Source: Rhodothermus marinus DSM 4252 (lineage in GTDB: Bacteria > Bacteroidota > Rhodothermia > Rhodothermales > Rhodothermaceae). Taken from it: DNA of 64,000 nucleotides. Under the pieces are notes generated by a model. That model worked only from the letters and a program-made list of their open reading frames with translations, was not told where the DNA came from and did no database searches. The translations under genes were made by a program, and so were the position numbers. The stretch is taken from the NCBI RefSeq assembly GCF_000024845.1, contig NC_013501.1:2150874-2214873 (forward strand), in the 5' to 3' direction. This document shows, piece by piece, positions 34,197 to 42,418 of this stretch (the stretch's first letter is position 1; each line of letters starts with the position of its first letter).

Positions 34197-35360
34197 TTAT
34201 ATCCGCCGCAGCCCTTCGGCCACCGTCTCCAGCGTGCGGTCTATTTCTTCGGCCGTGTTGTAGTAGGTGGGCGAAAAGCGCAACATGCCGTTGCGCACCG
34301 AAGCGATGATCCGCTGCGCTTTGAGAAATGCCGCCAGCGCCTCGGCCTGCGGATGTCGCACGGTCACGATCCCGGAAGTGTGCGCCGGATCGTCGGTGCC
34401 GTAGCGCGCCAGTCCCAGCCGCCGGAGCCCCTCGGCCAGTTGCCGTTGCAATGCCAGCACCCGACGCGCGCACCAGTCCATCCCGAGCGCCAGGTACTGC
34501 TTCAACGCAGCATGCAACGCCACGATGGCCGCCTGGTTGGACGTGCCCGTCTCGTAACGCCGGGCGTCCGGATAGAATTCCAGCCGATAGTCGAAAAATC
34601 GATTCCAGTCCACCGGACCGTGCAGCCAGCCGGCCGGGGGACGAAGCACTTCCTGCAATGCAGGCCGAACGTAGCAGACGGCCAGCCCCTGCAATCCCAT
34701 CAGCCACTTGTGCGTGCCCGCCGCCAGAAAGTCGATCCCGGTCGCCTCCACATCGATCGGCAGAGCCCCCAGCCCCTGAATGGCATCGACGCTGACCCAG
34801 ACGCCGCGTTCGTGGCAACAGGCAACGATCTGCGCCAGATCGACCCGGAATCCTGACAGGAACTGCACCCAGCTCAGCGTCACCAGCCGGGTACGCGGTG
34901 TAAGCGCTCGGGCTACGTCCTCGACGGTAAACGTCCCTTCCCGATGCGGAATCCAGTCGATCTGCACACCCTGGTGCTGCAGGTTCATGAACGGATAGAC
35001 GTTGGCCGGAAACTCGCAGGCCGGGATGGCAATCCGGTCACCCGGCCGCCAGTCGATTCCCTGTGCCAGCAACCCCAACGCCGAGGAGGTGTTCGGCGCC
35101 AAGGCGATGCGATCGGGCGTCGTGCCCAGCACCGTGGCCACGAGCCGGCGCGTCTCGTCGATGATCGGCGCCAGCTCCTCGTAATTGTCGATCGGACCCA
35201 GGTACCGCTGCTGCAGGTAGCGCCGAACGGCCTGCACCACCGGACGGCTGAGTGGTCCCGTAGCGGCATGGTTCAGGTAGATCTGCGTGCGCGTGTGCGG
35301 AAAACGCCGACGCAGCGCCTGCAACTTGCGATCGGCTTCCATGTCTTTCGGGTTGCTCAT
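34197..35360 (-). CDS. class V aminotransferase-fold PLP enzyme
   Basis: A 387-residue PLP-dependent enzyme of the aminotransferase class V fold, related to cysteine desulfurases and isopenicillin-N-epimerase-like proteins. YLNHAATGPLSRPV at about 29-42 forms the start of the fold. SVDAIQGLGALPIDV near 190-204 holds the Asp that pairs with the PLP nitrogen, and AGTHKWLMGLQG near 211-222 holds the Schiff-base Lys. The family cannot be resolved further: no clear active-site Cys loop of SufS/NifS is seen. Its ATG overlaps the stop of the WbqC-like gene as ATGA. That link hints at an amino-sugar or surface-glycan role, but this is inference. Confidence 0.85.
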   Translation of the reverse strand: MSNPKDMEADRKLQALRRRFPHTRTQIYLNHAATGPLSRPVVQAVRRYLQQRYLGPIDNYEELAPIIDETRRLVATVLGTTPDRIALAPNTSSALGLLAQGIDWRPGDRIAIPACEFPANVYPFMNLQHQGVQIDWIPHREGTFTVEDVARALTPRTRLVTLSWVQFLSGFRVDLAQIVACCHERGVWVSVDAIQGLGALPIDVEATGIDFLAAGTHKWLMGLQGLAVCYVRPALQEVLRPPAGWLHGPVDWNRFFDYRLEFYPDARRYETGTSNQAAIVALHAALKQYLALGMDWCARRVLALQRQLAEGLRRLGLARYGTDDPAHTSGIVTVRHPQAEALAAFLKAQRIIASVRNGMLRFSPTYYNTAEEIDRTLETVAEGLRRI

Positions 35361-36031
35361 AGCGGCACCACCTGGCTGTGCGCCTCCAGCAGCGCCCGCG
35401 CCTCGACGGGGCCCAGGTTGAACAGCAGGTCCAGCGCCGTCATACCCGGCACGAACCCCTCAAAGTTCTGGCGGTACACGGGCTCCTCGAACCGAAGCGC
35501 ATAGACGCGCGGAGCCGCCGCCCGGTCGATCGGCGCCGTCGCCTCGGGCAGCAGCAGCGCATCGGCGGCCAGCACGCGGGCGATCTCCGCCATCGAAGCC
35601 GGACGCCCCACCAGCTCCGAGGCGCGGACGACCGGCACGTCGATCTCGAAAAACTGTAAGGTCAGCAGCACCGTCGCGCAGGTCAGCTCGCCCAGCGTCC
35701 GCCATTCCTGCCGGAAGAGTTCCTCCAGACGCGGCTCGTAAAACTCAAAGTACGGCGTTGTCCGGTAGTTGTAGCAGAAGGCCCGCCAGTGGCGGCGCTG
35801 CCAACCGCGGAGCTGTCCGATGGCGGCCCGGTCGATCGGCACGCCGTGCTGATGCGCCCGGAGCGGCACGGAGATCCACTGCCAGCCCTGCGGGTTGCGG
35901 AGCCGCGCGCGGTTGTGGTAGGACTGCCGGCTGTACTGGAACGTGTCGGCCAGCACCAGCCGACCGGCCCGGAGCGCCAGCGCCACGCGCTCCAGACGTG
36001 GGAAATACTCCGGCGGAACGACGGCCAGCAT
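35357..36031 (-). CDS. WbqC-family protein
   Basis: A 224-residue protein of the WbqC family, found in O-antigen and surface-glycan loci and thought to act on modified sugars, though the reaction is unproved. Family marks: VVPPEYFPRLERV at the start, LVLADTFQYSRQSYHNRARLRNP near 25-47, LRAHQHGVPIDRAAI, and ALDLLFNLGP near the C-terminus. ATG 36031 is preferred over the GTG at 36061, because family members begin right before the PPxYFP block. It overlaps the PLP enzyme by ATGA. The glycosyltransferase on the other strand starts 59 bases away. Confidence 0.85.
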   Translation of the reverse strand: MLAVVPPEYFPRLERVALALRAGRLVLADTFQYSRQSYHNRARLRNPQGWQWISVPLRAHQHGVPIDRAAIGQLRGWQRRHWRAFCYNYRTTPYFEFYEPRLEELFRQEWRTLGELTCATVLLTLQFFEIDVPVVRASELVGRPASMAEIARVLAADALLLPEATAPIDRAAAPRVYALRFEEPVYRQNFEGFVPGMTALDLLFNLGPVEARALLEAHSQVVPL

Positions 36032-36090
36032 GTGCGGTCGGGTCTGCGTCAAACAAAACACTCCGGCCGTAATTTAACGGCCACGCGCCA

Positions 36091-37200
36091 TTGTTTCTCG
36101 AAGCCCTGTCGCACGTGATCGTTCTGACGCTCCTGCTCGGCACGCTGCACCTGCTGCTCTGGGGGACGCTGCTGGCCTCGCTGCAATACCTGCGGCGACA
36201 GCCCCAACCGGTCCCCCAGGCCGACGTGTGGCCGTCGCTCTCGGTGCTGATCCCGGCCCGCAACGAAGCCGCCAACCTGCGCCGCCTGCTGCCCACGCTG
36301 CTACGCCAGGACTATCCGCACTTCGAGGTGATCGTCTACGACGACGGCTCGGACGACGCCACCCCTTTCGTGCTCGAGCGCTACCGCTTCGACCGGCGTC
36401 TGCGCGTGCTCCGGGGCGAAGGGCCGCCGCCCGGCTGGGTGGGCAAGGTCCATGCGCTCTACCAGGCCACCCGGCACGCCCGCGGCACGCTCTATCTGTT
36501 TCTGGATGCCGACACCGAGCTGCTGCGGACGGACGCGCTCCGCCATCTGGTGGCCCGCTACCGGGCGCTGCCGCCGGGCTCGGTGGCCACGGCGCTGCCG
36601 TCGCTGCGGGGCGGCGGCCAGCTGCTCGTCAGCCTCGTGCCGCTCATGATCCTGGCCGGACTGCCCTGGCCCTTAGTGCGTCGCCTGCCTCATCCCCTGG
36701 TGGGCGCCCTCAACGGCCAGTGCTGGCTCATCGACGCCACGCATTACCACCGACTGGAACCGCATCGTCGTCACAAAAACGAAGTGCTCGAAGACGTACA
36801 GATCGGCCGTTACCTGAAAAAGCACGGCCTGGTGCCCGAAATGCTGGACCTTCGCCGCGAACTGGCCGTGTACATGTATCCGGACCTGAAGGCCGCCTGG
36901 CAAGGCTTCCGCAAAAACGCCTACCTGCTCATGGGCGGTCGTCCGCTCCCTTTCCTGCTGCTCTGGCTCGGCTACGGGCTGACGTTCGTCCTGGCGCCGC
37001 TCGTCTGGAAACCGCTGCTCGTTTCCATACTCGGTCTCAAGCTGGTGGTCGATCGGCTGCTCGGCCACCCGCTCTGGCTGAGCCTGCTGGCGCCGCTTTC
37101 GCACCTGCTGGCCTGGGCATTGCAGCTCGACTCGGCCTGGAGCCACTGGCGCGGACGCGTCCGCTGGAAAGACCGGCCCGTCGGGCAACCCGGAGCTTGA
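36091..37200 (+). CDS. membrane glycosyltransferase family 2
   Basis: A 369-residue GT2 enzyme anchored by N-terminal and C-terminal hydrophobic helices (IVLTLLLGTLHLLLWGTLL and a pair near 285-345). The GT-A core shows SVLIPARNEAANL near 50-62, VYDDGSDDAT near 82, GWVGKVHALYQA near 115-126, the DxD motif FLDADTE near 137-143, and NEVLEDVQIGRYL near 230. The order and the GWxGK motif resemble carotenoid glucosyltransferases of the CruC/CrtQ type, and Rhodothermus makes glycosylated carotenoids, so that role is plausible but not shown. The start used is TTG 36091; a GTG at 36115 is possible. It is divergent from the WbqC gene. Confidence 0.82.
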   Translation: MFLEALSHVIVLTLLLGTLHLLLWGTLLASLQYLRRQPQPVPQADVWPSLSVLIPARNEAANLRRLLPTLLRQDYPHFEVIVYDDGSDDATPFVLERYRFDRRLRVLRGEGPPPGWVGKVHALYQATRHARGTLYLFLDADTELLRTDALRHLVARYRALPPGSVATALPSLRGGGQLLVSLVPLMILAGLPWPLVRRLPHPLVGALNGQCWLIDATHYHRLEPHRRHKNEVLEDVQIGRYLKKHGLVPEMLDLRRELAVYMYPDLKAAWQGFRKNAYLLMGGRPLPFLLLWLGYGLTFVLAPLVWKPLLVSILGLKLVVDRLLGHPLWLSLLAPLSHLLAWALQLDSAWSHWRGRVRWKDRPVGQPGA

Positions 37201-37271
37201 ATGCACTGCCGGAAACCCGCCGTTCACACCGATCTTTTAAGCGGCGTTCAACCACCTGTTTTTCATCAACC

Positions 37272-37568
37272 ATGCGAACCTCGTTTCTCATTCTGTCGCT
37301 GATCATCGCCATCCTGGCCGTGATCTTCGCCCTGTCCAATCCGGGGTACGTGACGCTGCGGTTCGGTCCCTATCAGACCGAGCAGTCCACGGCGCTGGTG
37401 GTGCTGGTCAGCTTCGCACTGGGTGTGCTCGTGGGCATTCTGGCCACCATTCCGGGCCGCATCAAACGCGCCCGTGAGCTTCGCCAGCTGCGCAAGCAGC
37501 TGACTACCGGTGGCGAGACAACCTCTTCTTCCGGGCTGGGATCGATGACCGAAAACCCGTACGGATGA
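37272..37568 (+). CDS. LapA-like small membrane protein (DUF1049)
   Basis: A 98-residue protein with two membrane helices: FLILSLIIAILAVIFALSN and ALVVLVSFALGVLVGILATIPG. A basic coiled tail follows (RIKRARELRQLRKQL). The NPGYVTLRFGP stretch between the helices is the LapA/DUF1049 signature; in enterobacteria the protein helps set lipopolysaccharide levels by working with LapB. No lapB is next to it here. ATG 37272 is 71 bases after the glycosyltransferase stop, and its stop overlaps the corA ATG as ATGA. Confidence 0.85.
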   Translation: MRTSFLILSLIIAILAVIFALSNPGYVTLRFGPYQTEQSTALVVLVSFALGVLVGILATIPGRIKRARELRQLRKQLTTGGETTSSSGLGSMTENPYG

Positions 37569-38656
37569 CGCACAGAATCTCCCGATTCCGCGAAATCCTT
37601 GCCCGGCGGCGCCGCAAGATCGGCCTGCCGCCGGGCACGCTGCTTCCTCCGGAGCGACCGCCGGCCGAGCCCGTCACCGTCCACCTGATCGACTACGACG
37701 CCGAGCACCTCGAAGAGCGAGAAATCGCGCTCGAAGAGATCGAAACGATCCTCAACTACAAGGACCGGCCGACGGTCACCTGGATCGACGTCACCGGTCT
37801 GCACGACATCCGGCTCATTCAGCAGCTCGGCAAGCTGCTTTCGATTCATCCGCTCACGCTCGAAGACATCGTCAGCACGGGTCAGCGTCCCAAGCTCGAA
37901 GAAGGCGAGGCCTATCTGTATATCGTCTGCCACATGCTCACCTTCGACGAGCAAGATTACACGGTGACGGCCGAGCAGGTCAGCCTGATTCTGGGCCGGG
38001 GCTTCGTGCTGACGTTTCAGGAGCGGTCCGGCGACGTGTTCGATCCGGTGCGCGAGCGCCTTCGTCAGCAGATCGGCCGCATCCGCCAGCGCGACGCCAG
38101 CTACCTGGCCTATGCGCTGCTCGACGTGATCGTCGATCACTACTTCGTGGTGCTGGAAGCGATCAGCGAGCGGGCCGAGCAGCTCGAAGCCGAAGTGCTG
38201 GAACGCGCCGACCAGCAGGTGCAGCACGAACTGGCCGCGCTGCGACGCGAACTGATCGGCATGCGCCGCGCCGTGTGGCCACTCCGGGAAGTGTTCGCCG
38301 AGCTGCAGCGCCTCGAAAACCCGCTCATCGCACCGGAAACCCGTCCCTTTCTGCGCGACACCTACGACCACATCGTGCAGGTGATCGAAATCGTCGAGTC
38401 GCTGCGCGAGCTGCTGGCCGGGTTGACCGACCTGTACCTGTCGCAACTGAGCCACCGCATGAACGAGATCATGAAGGTGCTCACGCTGGTGGGCACGATC
38501 TTCATTCCGCTCACCTTCATTGCCGGAATCTACGGGATGAACTTCGACTACATGCCCGAGCTGCACTGGCGTTACGGCTACCCGGCCGTCATGCTGCTGA
38601 TGCTGGTGCTGGCGCTGGGCATGCTCTACGCCTTCCGGCGACGGGGATGGATCTGA
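37565..38656 (+). CDS. corA: magnesium/cobalt transporter CorA
   Basis: A 363-residue CorA-type divalent cation channel. The cytoplasmic N-domain leads into a long helical stalk (AISERAEQLEAEVLERADQQ near 200-220), then two C-terminal helices: TLVGTIFIPLTFIAGIYGMNF near 305-325, with the invariant GMN motif at the channel mouth, and VMLLMLVLALGMLYAF. The basic C-terminus (RRRGWI) is also typical. It would form a pentamer moving Mg2+ or Co2+. ATG 37565 overlaps the lapA stop, and its own stop lies 10 bases inside the next gene, so three genes are tightly coupled. Confidence 0.95.
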   Translation: MTHRISRFREILARRRRKIGLPPGTLLPPERPPAEPVTVHLIDYDAEHLEEREIALEEIETILNYKDRPTVTWIDVTGLHDIRLIQQLGKLLSIHPLTLEDIVSTGQRPKLEEGEAYLYIVCHMLTFDEQDYTVTAEQVSLILGRGFVLTFQERSGDVFDPVRERLRQQIGRIRQRDASYLAYALLDVIVDHYFVVLEAISERAEQLEAEVLERADQQVQHELAALRRELIGMRRAVWPLREVFAELQRLENPLIAPETRPFLRDTYDHIVQVIEIVESLRELLAGLTDLYLSQLSHRMNEIMKVLTLVGTIFIPLTFIAGIYGMNFDYMPELHWRYGYPAVMLLMLVLALGMLYAFRRRGWI

Positions 38657-39588
38657 CGCTGCGACATCCGGCTCCGCTCCGGCCCGGCGATCGCGTGGCC
38701 GTCGTGGCCCCGGCCAGTCCCCCCGATCCCGAAAAACTGGAGGCCGGGATCCGGCGCCTGGAAGCGGCGGGGCTGATCGTGGAGCGCGGCCGCACGCTCT
38801 CGGCCCGCCGGGGCTATCTGGCCGGCGACGACCGGCTGCGGGCCGACGAACTCAACCACTACCTGCAACGCACCGACATCCGGGCCATCTTCTGCGCCCG
38901 AGGTGGCTACGGCTGTCTGCGCCTGCTGCCGCTGCTGGACTTCGAGGCGGCGGCCCACGCGCCGAAGCTGCTCGTCGGCTACAGCGACATCACGGCCCTG
39001 CATCTGGCCCTGCTGCACCGCGCCCGCCTGCCGGGTCTCTCGGGTCCCATGGTGGCCATCGACTGGCCCCTGCTCGACGATGAAACGGAACAGTGCTTCT
39101 GGGAGCTGGCCGGCGGCGCCGCGCCCGATCCGCTGCTGCCCGTCGGATCGGCCTCGCCCCGCGTGCTGCGGCCCGGTGCGGCCGAAGGGCCGCTGGTGGG
39201 CGGCACGCTCTCGGTGCTGGTGCGGCTCGTGGGCACCCCCTTTCTGCCCGATCTGACCGGCGCCATCCTGTTTCTGGAAGACATCGGCGAGGCCCCCTAT
39301 CGCATCGACGGCATGCTGGCGCAACTGCGCCTGGCCGGCGTGCTCGACCGACTGGCGGGGCTCGTGCTGGGGCATTTCACAGACTGCGCGCCGAGTGCTT
39401 CGACGCCGTCGCTTGCGCTCGACGAAGTGCTTGCCGATTACTTCGGCGCGGCGCCCTACCCGGTCGTGACCGACTTTCCCTACGGGCACGTCGCCGCCAA
39501 GAACACGCTTCCCGTGGGCGTGCGGGCCCGACTGGTGGCCGACGCTTCAGGCATACGGCTATCGCTGCTGGAACCCGTCGTGCGATAG
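38647..39588 (+). CDS. LD-carboxypeptidase (S66 family)
   Basis: A 313-residue cytoplasmic S66 peptidase that removes the terminal D-Ala from recycled tetrapeptides of murein, or a related bond. Visible: PGDRVAVVAPASPP at 13-26, CARGGYGCLRLL near 81-92, the nucleophile Ser in LVGYSDITAL near 115, Glu in LFLEDIGEAPYRID near 213-226, and His in PYGHVAAKNTLPVG near 280. These match the Ser-Glu-His triad. ATG 38647 is chosen because it lies just before the conserved start; the frame itself is open far upstream inside corA. It overlaps the corA stop by 10 bases. Confidence 0.92.
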   Translation: MDLTLRHPAPLRPGDRVAVVAPASPPDPEKLEAGIRRLEAAGLIVERGRTLSARRGYLAGDDRLRADELNHYLQRTDIRAIFCARGGYGCLRLLPLLDFEAAAHAPKLLVGYSDITALHLALLHRARLPGLSGPMVAIDWPLLDDETEQCFWELAGGAAPDPLLPVGSASPRVLRPGAAEGPLVGGTLSVLVRLVGTPFLPDLTGAILFLEDIGEAPYRIDGMLAQLRLAGVLDRLAGLVLGHFTDCAPSASTPSLALDEVLADYFGAAPYPVVTDFPYGHVAAKNTLPVGVRARLVADASGIRLSLLEPVVR

Positions 39589-39682
39589 GCCAGTCTGCTG
39601 CAGGGGCTTTTCCGGAAATTTTTTCAGCAAGTCCGCCCCGGGGGCGCTATACTTGGGGCGGCAACCGTCGCCACACGAACCG

Positions 39683-40351
39683 ATGTCGCAACCTGCAGCG
39701 CGTCCGCCCCTGCGGCTGGCCGTCTTCGCCTCGGGGAGCGGGACGAACTTTCAGGCCATCCTCGACGCCATCGAAGCCGGGCGTCTGCCGGCCCGCGTGG
39801 TGGTGTGCGTGAGCGACCGCCCCACGGCCGGTGCCCTGGAGCGGGCCCGGCGGCATGGCATCCCCACCGCCGTGCTCGCCCCGAAGGACTACCCTTCGCC
39901 GGAAGCCTTCGGTGAAGCGCTGCTCGAAGTGCTCCGTACCCACGAGGTCGAACTCGTGGCCCTGGCCGGCTACCTGAAGAAAATCCCCGACAACGTGGTG
40001 GCCGCCTATCGCAACCGGATTCTGAACATCCATCCTTCCCTGCTGCCCGCCTTCGGTGGACCGGGCATGTACGGCCGCCGCGTGCACGAGGCCGTGCTGC
40101 ATTACGGCGTGCGCTGGACCGGCGCCACCGTTCATCTGGTGGACGAGGAGTATGACCACGGGCCGATCGTGCTGCAGGAGCCCGTGCCGGTCCTGCCCGA
40201 CGATACGCCCGAAACGCTGGCCGCGCGTGTGCTGGAGGTGGAGCACCGGCTCTATCCCGAGGCGCTGCGGCTGTTCGCCGAAGGGCGTGTGGTAGTCGAC
40301 GGCCGCCGCGTCCGCATCCTGCCCGAAGCCCCTGAAACCCACAACCCGTAG
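39683..40351 (+). CDS. purN: phosphoribosylglycinamide formyltransferase
   Basis: A 222-residue enzyme of purine synthesis that formylates GAR with 10-formyl-THF. The opening LAVFASGSGTNFQAILDAI binds the phosphate of GAR. ILNIHPSLLPAF near 110-121 contains the catalytic Asn and His, and the Asp lies in EYDHGPIVLQE near 150. The end of the domain has LYPEALRLFAEGRV. ATG 39683 is preferred to ATG 39653 by distance to the conserved start. The next gene, purH, begins 2 bases after the stop, placing steps 3 and 9-10 of the pathway in one unit. Confidence 0.96.
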   Translation: MSQPAARPPLRLAVFASGSGTNFQAILDAIEAGRLPARVVVCVSDRPTAGALERARRHGIPTAVLAPKDYPSPEAFGEALLEVLRTHEVELVALAGYLKKIPDNVVAAYRNRILNIHPSLLPAFGGPGMYGRRVHEAVLHYGVRWTGATVHLVDEEYDHGPIVLQEPVPVLPDDTPETLAARVLEVEHRLYPEALRLFAEGRVVVDGRRVRILPEAPETHNP

Positions 40352-40353
40352 TC

Positions 40354-41952
40354 ATGCTGCATCAACCGCGCACCCACGAGCCGCCTCCGGACCTGCAACC
40401 CGTCCGGCGGGCGCTGCTGTCGGTGTTCGACAAAACCGGCCTGGTTGACTTCGCCCGTCGCCTGGCGGCGCTGGGCGTCGAGCTGATCTCCACGGGCGGC
40501 ACGGCCCGCACGCTGCGCGAGACCGGACTGACCGTGCGCGATGTCTCGGAGCTGACCGGCTTTCCGGAAATCCTCGACGGCCGCGTCAAAACGCTCCATC
40601 CGGCCGTTCACGGCGGCCTGCTGGCCCGTCGCAACGTGCCCGAAGACCTGGCCCAGCTCGAGCGGCACGGCATCGCTCCCATCGACCTGGTGGTGGTCAA
40701 CCTGTATCCCTTCGAGCAGGCCGTCGAACAGGCACCCGACGACGAGGCGCTGGCCGTCGAAAACATCGACATCGGTGGCCCCACGCTCATTCGCGCCGCC
40801 GCCAAGAACTTTTTCTTCACGGCCGTGGTGGTCGATCCGTCCGACTACGACGCCATCGCCGAAGAGCTGGCACAGCATGCAGGCGCGCTGACGCTGGCCA
40901 CGCGCCGCCGTCTGGCCCAGAAGGCCTTTGCCCGCACGGCCGCCTACGACCGGGCCATTGCCGCCTATCTGGAGCGTCGCCTGCAGCCCGCGGCACCGGA
41001 GCCGCTTCCACCCCGGCTGACGATCGACCTGCCGCGCGTTCAGATCCTGCGCTACGGCGAAAATCCCCACCAGCAGGCGGCCCTCTACGGCAACCCGGAG
41101 CGCTTTTTCCGCCAGCTCCACGGCAAGGCGCTCTCTTTCAACAACCTGCTGGACCTGAGCGCGGCGCTGCGACTGATCGACGAGTTCCGGGAGGCCGATC
41201 CCACCTGCGCCATCCTGAAGCATACGAACCCCTGTGGCGTGGCCACGGCCGACACGCTCGCCGAAGCCTACGCGCGCGCCTTCGCCACCGACCGGCGCTC
41301 GCCCTTCGGCGGGATCGTGGTGGTTAACCGCCCGCTTGACCGTGAGACGGCCGAAGCCATCGATCAGATTTTCACCGAAGTGATCATCGCACCGGACTTC
41401 GAGGAAGGCGTGCTGGACTTTCTGAAAAAGAAGGCCAATCGCCGCATCATCCAGCAGCTCCGTCCCGTGCAGGAAGAACTGGACGTGCGCTCGGCCGTGG
41501 GCGGGTTGCTGGTGCAGGAGCCCGACGGCCCCCTGCCGCCGCTGGAGGCGCTGCGTTCGTCCTGGCGCGTGGTGACCCGCCGCGCTCCCACCGAAGCCGA
41601 GTGGCGCGACCTGGACTTCGCCTGGCGCGTGGTCAAACATGTGAAGAGCAACGCCATCGTGTACGCACGCGACCGGGCCACGCTGGGCATCGGAGCCGGC
41701 CAGATGAGCCGGGTGGACGCCTCCGAGATCGCCGTGCTCAAAGGGAAACGCGAAGGGCACGATTTTACCGGAAGCGTGGTGGCCTCCGACGCCTTTTTCC
41801 CCTTTGCCGACGGGCTGCTCGCCGCCGTCGAAAGCGGCGCGCGCGCCGTGATCCAGCCGGGCGGCTCCATCCGGGACGACGAGGTGATCCAGGCGGCCGA
41901 CGCGCACGACGTGGCCATGGTCTTCACCGGCACCCGGCACTTCCGCCACTGA
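40354..41952 (+). CDS. purH: bifunctional AICAR transformylase / IMP cyclohydrolase
   Basis: A 532-residue enzyme for the last two steps of IMP synthesis. The N-terminal MGS-like cyclohydrolase domain (about 18-215) has LLSVFDKTGLVDFAR, STGGTARTL, and GRVKTLHPAVHGGLL near 75-89. The transformylase part has RYGENPHQQAALYG near 230, the Lys-His pair in AILKHTNPCGVA near 287-298, SPFGGIVV near 313, and SDAFFPFADG near 480. Length and order are normal. The transcription unit ends at a long-stem terminator at 41978-42008. Confidence 0.98.
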   Translation: MLHQPRTHEPPPDLQPVRRALLSVFDKTGLVDFARRLAALGVELISTGGTARTLRETGLTVRDVSELTGFPEILDGRVKTLHPAVHGGLLARRNVPEDLAQLERHGIAPIDLVVVNLYPFEQAVEQAPDDEALAVENIDIGGPTLIRAAAKNFFFTAVVVDPSDYDAIAEELAQHAGALTLATRRRLAQKAFARTAAYDRAIAAYLERRLQPAAPEPLPPRLTIDLPRVQILRYGENPHQQAALYGNPERFFRQLHGKALSFNNLLDLSAALRLIDEFREADPTCAILKHTNPCGVATADTLAEAYARAFATDRRSPFGGIVVVNRPLDRETAEAIDQIFTEVIIAPDFEEGVLDFLKKKANRRIIQQLRPVQEELDVRSAVGGLLVQEPDGPLPPLEALRSSWRVVTRRAPTEAEWRDLDFAWRVVKHVKSNAIVYARDRATLGIGAGQMSRVDASEIAVLKGKREGHDFTGSVVASDAFFPFADGLLAAVESGARAVIQPGGSIRDDEVIQAADAHDVAMVFTGTRHFRH

Positions 41953-41977
41953 AAGGAATGATTTTCGCACTTTTCTG

Positions 41978-42008
41978 CCGGCGGGCGGATCTATTTGCCC
42001 GCCGGTTT
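41978..42008 (+). terminator. intrinsic terminator after purH
   Basis: Arms CCGGCGGGC (41978-41986) and GCCCGCCGG (41997-42005) enclose a 10-base loop, followed by TTT, then ACTATTTT. Position 25 bases after the purH stop and stem strength support it; the T tract is interrupted. Confidence 0.75.
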
Positions 42009-42418
42009 ACTATTTTAAGGGCACGTCCGGCCGAAAGGCCAGCGTGGAGTCATACGATTTCTGAGAAATCATAGTGCATGTGAGAAAACACGGGCGCACC
42101 GTAGTGTGCTTCCAGCCCAAGCCCAGAATGAGCGACGCTCGGAACCATCAGAGCCACCCTCCCCCTGGCCCCCTCCCTGGCAGGGAGGGGGAAGCACAAG
42201 AGCGAAAGCCGCGACGCTGCAACACGCGCAGGCGCCTGCCTCCACCGCCAGCCGTAGCCCGTAGACACAGCTCCCCCTGTCAGGGGGAGCTGTCGCGAAG
42301 CGACTGAGGGGGTCATGAGAACCCGCTGCACCATGATATCCAAGAAATCGTATTATAACGCTCCTGGTCCGCCTGCATCATGCGCCGGCGGACCCGGACC
42401 CAAACCTTCAGTAGATCC
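42009..42418. other. gene-free stretch between purH and mreB
   Basis: After the purH terminator, bases 42009-42149 show no gene. Bases 42150-42316 are a structured dispersed repeat (listed separately). Bases 42317-42418 should hold the mreB promoter and leader; ATG 42419 is preceded by AGTAGATCC with no strong ribosome site. Small frames running through the repeat on both strands are Pro/Arg-rich artefacts. Confidence 0.6.
42150..42316 (-). repeat. structured dispersed repeat, copy 1 (family A)
   Basis: Read on the minus strand from 42316: a CCCCCTCAG lead, a 13-base hairpin GTCGCTTCGCGAC (42292-42304), a strong palindrome AGCTCCCCCT/AGGGGGAGCT (42269-42291), then about 75 bases that match the copy at 52401-52530. 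In the 56 bases after the palindrome 44 positions agree. Beyond this, a further inverted repeat CCCCCTCCCTG/CAGGGAGGGGG lies at 42169-42191. No open frame, no terminal transposase signal and no visible target duplication. The form suggests a mobile non-coding element or a transcribed structured RNA. Confidence 0.75.

Noticed and set aside
40252-41970. A 572-codon minus-strand frame over purH
   Set aside because: Composition is that of an antisense shadow in high-GC DNA; purH has every family motif.
42150-42316. CRISPR-like array in the gap before mreB
   Set aside because: Only one palindromic unit and no regularly spaced identical repeats; better explained as a dispersed element.
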